Source: Pseudomonadales bacterium (lineage in GTDB: Bacteria > Pseudomonadota > Gammaproteobacteria > Pseudomonadales > Alcanivoracaceae). Taken from it: a stretch of 57,515 nucleotides of DNA. The notes under the pieces were generated by a model, which was not told where the DNA came from, did no database searches, and saw nothing but the letters and a program-made list of their open reading frames with translations. The position numbers and the translations under genes were made by a program. Where the stretch lies: contig JAKSCQ010000103.1 in the NCBI GenBank assembly GCA_022360555.1, positions 1 through 57,515 of the forward strand. Direction: 5' to 3'. Below are positions 51,242-57,515 of the stretch, one piece after another (position 1 is the stretch's first letter; every line of letters starts with the position of its first letter).

Positions 51242-53421
51242 TGGGAAAAAAACGCTGGATATGGTCTTGGCTGATCACTGTATTGCCGGCCGGTAGTCTG
51301 GCTCTGCAGCCTATGAGTGAAGCGGAGCTGGCCCGGGTGGAGGGTCAGGATGGGATGACCGTGGCCCTGGATGGGCCGGCCCTTTCCGCCCAGCAGGTGC
51401 GCTGGGCAATTGATACCCCTCTGGCCGGTGAAGCGGGTGGGCTCTATATCAATGGCCTGTCGCTGAGCAAAATGAATGCGCAGGATACTTTGCTGAAAAC
51501 GGAACTGGATGTGGGCAGTGATGGCAGTAATGCGCTGCTTTCCATTAACAGTGAACTGGCCCGTTCGCGCCTGACTATGGATGGCATGACACTGGCCTCA
51601 GAGCCGGGCCGCAGTTTCGGGCACTGGGCCTTGGTGGCCCCCCTGACATTCCGGTTGCAGAACCGCGGCATTTTTTTCCGGGACGAAATCAATAATCCTG
51701 CCTCTCTGTATATTGGCATTGAGGACGCCAGCCTGTTCTATCGCCAGAACTGGTTTTACCACGCCAATATCACCCTCGATAACCTGGATTTTTTCTGGGA
51801 CATGCCCCGGGGCTCCGTGGGGGTCACCAGCGATGGTCTGCGCGTCGCCGGGGATGTGAACTACCTGCTCAATTTTGATTTGCTTTACAAGTTTCATCCC
51901 GATCAAGACATGACTACGGTCACTGACAACGACAAACCCATGCTGAACTTTGGTTGGGAAGGCACCTTGTACGATACCGTGTTTGAAGTCCGTGGAGGCG
52001 GTGTCTGGGACAATACTGAAACGGCAGGGGCTTACGACTACAGCAACCGCAGCGGTGGTCTTAACTTCGGGTTAAGCTGGAATTACAAGAAAAACCAGGG
52101 GGATGCGGTCAAACCCACCGACCTGCGCTGGCAAATCGGCCGGGCCGGGGGTAACCAGTCGCTGCTGGAGTTCGGCGACTGGCGCAATTTACAGGATGGG
52201 TCAGGAAACCGGGTAGCCAAGGGCTTCAATTTTCCCAATATTACTCTGGATGTGGTGCCTGCCAATAAGGGCCCTGGTGGGTTGTGCTGGGGTGCAGGGC
52301 TCAATGGTAGCGGCTGTGCGCCTGCCGGTGGCAAGATGCTGGAATTTGCCGTGGGCGAGATCGCCGGCTACAGCGCCAACGTAAATCGCAGCAATGCCGA
52401 AGCCATGCTGGCGCTGATTCGTGACGGTAACCTGCTGGCCTATTCCAACCAGGTAACAGTGAGCGCCCAACCGGATGCCAGCACCGGTTATGCCGGCATG
52501 GCTCCGGAAACCTATAACTGGGGGCTGATTTATACCCTGGCAAATATCCATGCCAATCTGTCCCTGTATCCCGGGGGTAGCCAGTCTGATACCCCAGGCA
52601 GTGAGGCCCAGGGCTTTATGGCCGATGTACTACTGATGACCCAGACTCTGGACGGTAGTCAGCAGCAGGGCGATAACTGGACAAAAGGTACCCACTTCCT
52701 GATTGCCGATACTGACCCGGCGGTGAACATGGGCTTGGGCATGATAAACAGTCAGTTCCTTCTAGCCGCCGATGACATGCGCGTGTGGTTGAAAAATACC
52801 TGGGCGGGTACCGCTGGGCTGAATGCCTACCAGGGGGGCATTGACCTGCTTTCTCCCCGGGCCAGAATGCAGTTCAAGGGTTTGCTGGGGGGGGTATCAC
52901 TGCCCCGTGGCGATGAGGTGGTGGGCATTGCGGGCATGAATCTGAACCTGGAAGGGTTGGCTAATTTCCGCATTTCGCCTCCTCCAGATGGAGAGAACTA
53001 CCTGGCTTACAGCAGTGCTATCCGGTTGTATTCCGTGGTGGATCAGCCCGGCAGCAATTTGGTCAGTGGCGAGGGCTCTTTCTGGTCCATTTCCGAACCA
53101 GGGCGGTCAGATGTGGAGCTACGCCTGGCAAACATGCAGGGTGATATTGCGATCACGGAAGGTCGCCTGGAACTCACAGCCCGCAATGAAACCGGTGCCG
53201 GAGAGCCACCACAACTTACCCTCTCCAACAAGATCCTGTTTGGTGCCAGTGCTCAGGACCGCATCGATGACGGCATGATCGGTCTGGCCAACCCGTCCAG
53301 TTATGGTGGCCAGGTAGGGCAGGCCGTGAAAGCCGATGTCCATTTCGGGACAGACAGGCTGGGGGACATTGTGGTCCCCAATGGCACCCTGAAGGCCACC
53401 ATTGGTTTGTTGCCACAGTAA
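51235..53421 (+). CDS. Large exported beta-rich protein (cluster gene 4)
   Basis: 728 residues, the last and largest gene of the cluster. A signal peptide (IWSWLITVLPAGSLA) is followed by LQPMSEAELARVEGQDG, the cleanest copy of the shared motif. The body is Gly/Asn/Asp-rich and beta-predicted, with no coiled coil and only one Cys pair (LCWGAGLNGSGC). The start is unusual: TTG at 51235 (GGGAG 9 bases upstream) or GTG at 51241, both overlapping the gene 3 stop. Size and repeat-like strands suggest a barrel or fibre domain. An outer-membrane or surface role is inference. Confidence 0.7.
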   Translation: MLVGKKRWIWSWLITVLPAGSLALQPMSEAELARVEGQDGMTVALDGPALSAQQVRWAIDTPLAGEAGGLYINGLSLSKMNAQDTLLKTELDVGSDGSNALLSINSELARSRLTMDGMTLASEPGRSFGHWALVAPLTFRLQNRGIFFRDEINNPASLYIGIEDASLFYRQNWFYHANITLDNLDFFWDMPRGSVGVTSDGLRVAGDVNYLLNFDLLYKFHPDQDMTTVTDNDKPMLNFGWEGTLYDTVFEVRGGGVWDNTETAGAYDYSNRSGGLNFGLSWNYKKNQGDAVKPTDLRWQIGRAGGNQSLLEFGDWRNLQDGSGNRVAKGFNFPNITLDVVPANKGPGGLCWGAGLNGSGCAPAGGKMLEFAVGEIAGYSANVNRSNAEAMLALIRDGNLLAYSNQVTVSAQPDASTGYAGMAPETYNWGLIYTLANIHANLSLYPGGSQSDTPGSEAQGFMADVLLMTQTLDGSQQQGDNWTKGTHFLIADTDPAVNMGLGMINSQFLLAADDMRVWLKNTWAGTAGLNAYQGGIDLLSPRARMQFKGLLGGVSLPRGDEVVGIAGMNLNLEGLANFRISPPPDGENYLAYSSAIRLYSVVDQPGSNLVSGEGSFWSISEPGRSDVELRLANMQGDIAITEGRLELTARNETGAGEPPQLTLSNKILFGASAQDRIDDGMIGLANPSSYGGQVGQAVKADVHFGTDRLGDIVVPNGTLKATIGLLPQ

Positions 53422-53501
53422 CGGATGGCTTGAAATGCAACCCTGGCATGGTCATGCCATGATGAAGCGTGTCATCGTTTCTCACAGGCAGGAGGCTGGC
53501 C

Positions 53502-54881
53502 ATGGCATCACCAAAACACGACACCCGCATCGAAAAGGACTCCCTCGGAGAGGTGCAGGTTCCCGCCACCGCCCGCTGGGGCGCCCAGACCCAGCGGGCG
53601 GTGGATAACTTCCCCATCAGCGGTCGTCCCCTGCCGGAGCGTTTCATCCTCGCCGTGGTACGTATCAAGCGCTGTGCCGCCGAGGCCAATCTCAAGCTGG
53701 AGCAGCTATCGGCGGACAAGCAGGCCGCCATTGTCGGTGCCTGTAACGATCTGCTTGCGGGATACCACCTGGACCAGTTCCCGGTGGATATCTTCCAGAC
53801 CGGTTCCGGCACCAGCACCAACATGAATGTGAACGAGGTCATCGCCCATCTCTGTGAAGAGGCCGGTGCCACGATTCACCCCAATGATGATGTGAACCTG
53901 GGCCAGAGCAGCAACGACACCATTCCCACGGCGATGCATCTGTCTGCCGTGCTGGCGGTGACCGAGCAACTGTTGCCGTCGCTGGAAACGCTGATCACCA
54001 CGCTGGGCCTGCGGGCCCGGGAAGGCAAGGACACAGTGAAAACCGGCCGCACTCATCTGATGGATGCCATGCCCGTCACCGTGGAGCAGGAACTGAAAAC
54101 CTGGGTGCTGCAATTGCAGGAGACCAGCAGCCGGCTGGCGCGGGCGCGGGACGAGCTGCTGGCTATCCCCCAGGGTGGCACGGCGGTGGGCAGTGGCATT
54201 AACGCGCACCCGGATTTTGCCCAGGTCTTTGCCGGGCAACTGGCCGATGAAACCGGCCTGGAATTCAGGCCGCTGCCCCATCCATTTGTGGCCCAGAGTG
54301 CCCTGGATGCGCCGCTCAATCTGTCCGCTGCCCTGCGTGGCCTGGCGGTGGTGATCATGAAGATCAGCAATGATCTGCGCTGGATGAACTCCGGCCCCAT
54401 CCACGGACTGGGCGAGGTGCAGTTGCCGGCGACGCAGCCGGGGTCGTCCATCATGCCGGGCAAGGTGAACCCGGTGATCTGTGAGTCCGCCACCATGGTG
54501 GCCGCCCAGGTCATGGGGCTGGACCAGGCCAATGCGGTGGCGGCGCAGAGCGGCAACTTCCAACTCAACGTGATGCTGCCCCTGGTGGCCAGCAACCTGC
54601 TGGACATGACCGAATGGCTGGCCAACACCTGTACCAATCTGGCGGACCGGGCAATCCGGGAGATGACCTTCAATACGGATCGGCTGGCCGAAGGGGTGGG
54701 CAAAAATCCGATTCTGGTGACGGCGCTGAACCCGGTGATCGGCTATGAAAAGGCTGCCGCCATTGCCAAGGAAGCCTTCGCTACCGGTCGACCGGTGATT
54801 GAGGTGGCACAAGAGCAATCCGGCCTGTCGCGGGAGGAGCTGGAAAAACTGCTGGATCCGAAGGATCTGACCCGGCCCTGA
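53502..54881 (+). CDS. fumC: Class II fumarate hydratase
   Basis: 459 residues of the iron-free fumarase, interconverting fumarate and malate in the citric-acid cycle. The signature GSSIMPGKVNPV (near 315) and the helix-rich core (GTSTNMNVNEV, GRTHLMDAMPV) are intact, so it is active as far as can be seen. Closely related aspartase is excluded by the overall match to FumC rather than AspA, though the families are similar. AGGAGG just before the ATG at 53502 decides the start over the upstream ATG at 53469. Confidence 0.93.
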   Translation: MASPKHDTRIEKDSLGEVQVPATARWGAQTQRAVDNFPISGRPLPERFILAVVRIKRCAAEANLKLEQLSADKQAAIVGACNDLLAGYHLDQFPVDIFQTGSGTSTNMNVNEVIAHLCEEAGATIHPNDDVNLGQSSNDTIPTAMHLSAVLAVTEQLLPSLETLITTLGLRAREGKDTVKTGRTHLMDAMPVTVEQELKTWVLQLQETSSRLARARDELLAIPQGGTAVGSGINAHPDFAQVFAGQLADETGLEFRPLPHPFVAQSALDAPLNLSAALRGLAVVIMKISNDLRWMNSGPIHGLGEVQLPATQPGSSIMPGKVNPVICESATMVAAQVMGLDQANAVAAQSGNFQLNVMLPLVASNLLDMTEWLANTCTNLADRAIREMTFNTDRLAEGVGKNPILVTALNPVIGYEKAAAIAKEAFATGRPVIEVAQEQSGLSREELEKLLDPKDLTRP

Positions 54882-54919
54882 TCCAACCGGGAATCGTAAA
54901 GCCTTTTCACCACAGCGGG

Positions 54920-55054
54920 CACAGAGGACACTGAGGCAAACAAGGCGGGCCACTCTGTGGGAGCGGTCGTTCGACCGCGATACCCATCCGGGAAAAAGAT
55001 CGCGGTGGAACCACCGCTCCCACAGAAAACCGGTTTTTCTCAGTGCCCTCTGTG
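54920..55054. repeat. Nested inverted repeat with REPIN-like core
   Basis: The outer arms CACAGAGGACACTGAG (54920-54935) and CTCAGTGCCCTCTGTG (55039-55054) pair with one mismatch. Inside (54954-55026) two REP hairpins face each other: GCGGTCGTTCGACCGCGA and, on the other strand, GCGGTGGTTCCACCGCGA, both preceded by TGTGGGA. It separates the converging fumC and transporter-like genes. A REPIN seems to have landed in an older CACAGAGG-type repeat. Confidence 0.75.
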
Positions 55055-55068
55055 GTAAAAAAATGGGA

Positions 55069-55812
55069 TCAGAAGGCCACCGCTATGCCCATGCCGGCTT
55101 CGGTGTCCACGCTGTCGCTATCCAGGGCGCCACGGCCGTACAGGTCGAACTGGATGGTGGGGGTCAGCATCCAGGTGACGCCGCCGCCGGCGCGGTTGTT
55201 GTCGTTGCCGTTTTCCTCATTGCGGCTCAGCCCCGCGTCCAGAAAGACGGCCCATTCATCGCTCAACCGTGCATGCCAACTGGGAACCACGGTCAACCAG
55301 CGATCCTCGCCGCTGTCGTCATAGCGCACGCTGAGCTGTAGCTGATGGCGGTCATCCAGCCACCAGCCGCCACTGACGGCCGCAAAGCTGCCGTCTTCCT
55401 CATCACTGAACGTGTCACTGGCGGTATCCAGCAGCATGCCCCCCAGAAAGGCGGCCCGGAAGCGTTCCCCCCGGTACAGCGCTACCTTGGCCCCCAGGGA
55501 ACTGTCGCCCAGGCCATCCACATCGTTGTCGTGTCGCCCGGTGTCCAGCTTCTGGTAACGGTAGCTGTTGATACCTACCTGCAATTCCAGGCGGGGAATC
55601 AGCCGTAGTCGCAGCAGGGAGTTGAAATCCAGGGTGGTGATTTCCGGTGAGCCGCGCTGGTCGATGCTGGCATCGGGAAACCCTTGTTCGAAGGCCAGGA
55701 AATGTTCGGTGAGCGTATCCGGGGTCAACCCCAGGCCGGGGCGTTCAAAGGGGGGCGCTGCCTGAACCTGAACAGCCAGACAGGCCGGCAGCAACAGCAT
55801 CCAGCGGTACAT
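55069..55812 (-). CDS. Outer-membrane beta-barrel, MetA/phenol-transporter-like
   Basis: 247 residues. The signal peptide ends near VQVQA. The mature part has alternating beta strands and turns (FLAFEQGF, LRLRLIPRLELQVGIN, YRYQKLD, YDDSGEDRWLTVVPSW) and ends in a C-terminal Phe (AGMGIAVAF), as in outer-membrane barrels. It resembles the Phenol_MetA_deg/transporter family, whose members are linked to aromatic or hydrocarbon uptake, usually without proof of transport. GGGAGA precedes the ATG. It is divergent from the acyl-CoA ligase. Confidence 0.75.
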   Translation of the reverse strand: MYRWMLLLPACLAVQVQAAPPFERPGLGLTPDTLTEHFLAFEQGFPDASIDQRGSPEITTLDFNSLLRLRLIPRLELQVGINSYRYQKLDTGRHDNDVDGLGDSSLGAKVALYRGERFRAAFLGGMLLDTASDTFSDEEDGSFAAVSGGWWLDDRHQLQLSVRYDDSGEDRWLTVVPSWHARLSDEWAVFLDAGLSRNEENGNDNNRAGGGVTWMLTPTIQFDLYGRGALDSDSVDTEAGMGIAVAF

Positions 55813-55927
55813 GCGGGGCGTCTCCCTACAGTGTCAGTGGCCGCTCAATCCCAGCGAGCGGTTTTCGACCGTAGCACTCGTGAAACCGGCCCCACCATTA
55901 GCCGAAAGAATAGGATTGCGGTTCGCA

Positions 55928-55942
55928 TAGACATGCTGTCTA
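55928..55942. promoter_or_regulatory. Dyad between divergent genes
   Basis: TAGACA and TGTCTA around TGC form a 15-base dyad in the 274-base gap between the barrel gene and the acyl-CoA ligase gene. A shared regulator site is possible; none is identified. Confidence 0.4.
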
Positions 55943-56086
55943 CAAGGCGTAGTATTTTGTTACCTTTAGCATTCAGGGCCAGATGACCTGCGAGGGGCTC
56001 TGTGTCAGTCTAACGGTCCCGGCATACTTGAGAGTATGGTTACAGGCCATGCTTCATCGTCAGAATAACAAGGTACGGAGCAACCC

Positions 56087-57515
56087 ATGAGCAGTAATCT
56101 CAATATCCAGCGCACCGCTTCCGCCGTGGAGCCGCCGCTGCTGATCAAAGACCTTCTGGAAGCCGGTGTCCGCAAGGCTCCCAACCAGACCATCAGCTAC
56201 AACGGTCGGGATTTTACCTACACGGAATTTGCCGAGCGGGTCCATCGTCTGGCAGGCGTGCTGGCCGATCAGGGCATCAAGCCCGGCGACACCGTGGCGG
56301 TCATGGACTGGGATACCAACCGTTATCTGGAAGCCTTCTTTGCCATCCCCATGATGGGGGCTGTGCTGCACACCGTGAATGTGCGACTGAGCCCGGAGCA
56401 GATCCTCTACACCATCAACCACGCCAAGGACGATGCCATCCTGGTGAACAGCGAATTCCTGCCGATTCTGGAAGAGTTGAAGGACCGCATTGAACCGGTG
56501 AAGACCTATATCCTGCTGGACGACGATGGCGTCAAGGGCAGCGACAAGCTGGAACTGGCCGGTGAATATGAAGACCTGCTGGGCAAGGCGGCGGCGCGGT
56601 TCGATTTCCCCGAGCTGGACGAAAACACCCGCGCCACCACCTTCTACACCACCGGCACCACCGGCCTGCCCAAGGGCGTGTATTTTTCACACCGCCAACT
56701 GGTCATGCACACCCTGGCCGGCCGCAATACCATGAGCGGTATCGGACAGGGGCGTTTCAACGAAGACGACGTCTACATGCCCATCACCCCCATGTTCCAC
56801 GTGCATGCCTGGGGCATTCCCTTCATGGCGACCCTGATGGGGGTCAAGCAGGTCTACCCGGGGCGTTACGAGCCGGCCTCCCTGCTCAAGCTGCTGGTCA
56901 CCAAGAAAGTAACCTTCTCTCACTGCGTGCCCACCATCATCCAGATGCTGTTGCAGGCAGAAGCCGCCAAGGACATCGACCTGAGTGGCTGGAAAGTGAT
57001 CATCGGGGGCTCGGCCCTGCCCAAGGCCCTGGCCAAGGGCGCGCTGGAGCGGGGTATCGACATCTATACCGGTTACGGCATGAGCGAAACCTGCCCGCTG
57101 CTGACGCTGGCGCAGTTGACCCCGGAACTGGAAAACGCCGACCTGGAAACCCAGGCGGATTACCGCACCCGCACCGGTCGCCCGGTGGCCATGGTGCAGC
57201 TGCGTATCGTCGATGGCGAAATGAACGACGTACCCCACGATGGCAAGAGCCAGGGCGAAGTGGTGGTACGAGCACCGTGGCTCACCCAGGGCTACCTGCA
57301 CGATCCGGAAAAATCCGAAGAGCTGTGGCATGGCGGCTGGTTGCACACCGGTGACGGGGCGGTGATGACGGAAGACGGTTGGCTCAAGATCGTCGATCGC
57401 ATCAAGGACGTGATCCAGACCGGTGGGGAATGGGGCTCCGCCATCGACCTGGAAGGCCTGAGCCTGCAACACGACGGCGTGGCCGAATGCGCCGTGGTGG
57501 GCGTGCCCGATGACA
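56087..57515 (+). CDS. Fatty-acid-CoA ligase (AMP-forming), N-terminal part
   Basis: The first 476 residues, cut by the window end. The P-loop-like motif is FYTTGTTGLPKGVYFSHR (near 190), followed by GYGMSETCP (near 330) and LHTGDGAVMTEDGWLKIVDR (near 420), the ANL-enzyme adenylation signature; the C-terminal catalytic Lys lies beyond the window. It activates fatty acids with ATP and CoA; sequence and MFHVHAWGIP recall AlkK-type medium-chain ligases of alkane degraders. The ATG at 56087 has CGGAG upstream. Substrate chain length is inference. Confidence 0.88.
   Translation, partial: MSSNLNIQRTASAVEPPLLIKDLLEAGVRKAPNQTISYNGRDFTYTEFAERVHRLAGVLADQGIKPGDTVAVMDWDTNRYLEAFFAIPMMGAVLHTVNVRLSPEQILYTINHAKDDAILVNSEFLPILEELKDRIEPVKTYILLDDDGVKGSDKLELAGEYEDLLGKAAARFDFPELDENTRATTFYTTGTTGLPKGVYFSHRQLVMHTLAGRNTMSGIGQGRFNEDDVYMPITPMFHVHAWGIPFMATLMGVKQVYPGRYEPASLLKLLVTKKVTFSHCVPTIIQMLLQAEAAKDIDLSGWKVIIGGSALPKALAKGALERGIDIYTGYGMSETCPLLTLAQLTPELENADLETQADYRTRTGRPVAMVQLRIVDGEMNDVPHDGKSQGEVVVRAPWLTQGYLHDPEKSEELWHGGWLHTGDGAVMTEDGWLKIVDRIKDVIQTGGEWGSAIDLEGLSLQHDGVAECAVVGVPDD

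Noticed and set aside
56795-56810. A parS-like TGTTCCACGTG half site in the acyl-CoA ligase gene
   Set aside because: Only 11 of 16 positions match and it encodes the conserved MFHVHAW of the enzyme family, so it is coincidence.

Overview
The window is a stretch of GC-rich chromosome from a gammaproteobacterium that contains the replication origin region. The gene content and order resemble Pseudomonas and its marine relatives. The likeliest host is an oil-degrading Alcanivorax-type organism of the Oceanospirillales/Pseudomonadales; this is inferred from gene neighbourhoods, the fatty-acid CoA ligase, the GTG-started dnaA and REP-type repeats of the Pseudomonas kind. No rRNA, tRNA, CRISPR array, phage or complete insertion sequence was found.

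Layout. 1-2477: serA (partial) divergent from a D-2-hydroxyglutarate dehydrogenase and a FAH-family enzyme. 2754-4172: a small lower-GC patch with a higB-higA toxin-antitoxin pair and a zinc-ribbon/lipobox protein. 4276-6745: bacteriohemerythrin, a small ABM monooxygenase, a small conserved protein and a long glutathione S-transferase. 6886-10416: a TonB-dependent receptor followed by a PepSY membrane protein. 10636-14520: an OsmC-YcaO fusion, a medium-chain dehydrogenase and arfB. 14567-18719: hscC followed by two J-domain/RDD membrane proteins. 18828-26969: membrane genes (SPFH protein, cytochrome b561, DUF445 with a DUF4393-like gene, an MFS-acyltransferase fusion, a TetR regulator, a PspA-like protein, a YiaA/B-like protein). 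27049-31000: an acetyltransferase, a DUF4197 lipoprotein, a glutamine amidotransferase, tag and a WYL regulator.

Origin core. 31136-35693 carries glyQ-glyS-gmhB-plsC, followed by an H-NS-like gene. 36404-43069 (minus strand) carries dnaA-dnaN-recF-gyrB. 43070-43495 is a probable oriC with DnaA boxes and an AT-rich stretch. rpmH-rnpA-yidC-mnmE run the other way. Two perfect 16-bp parS palindromes lie inside recF, so ParB probably loads about 4 kb from oriC. A strong bidirectional terminator and extra DnaA-box-like sites separate dnaN from recF.

47613-53421 is a tight run of four genes for exported, cysteine-pair-rich proteins. Each has the same short motif just after its signal peptide. This is the least understood system in the window and the best candidate for something new, perhaps a surface layer or fibre. 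The window ends with fumC, an outer-membrane transporter-like protein and a partial acyl-CoA ligase.

Intergenic DNA is unusually rich in structured repeats. There are REPIN-like paired hairpins (6771, 34296, 36345, 54954). There is also a separate family of elements of about 135-143 bp with nested dyads (13959, 25153, 27700, 29535), plus shorter inverted repeats built from reiterated words.
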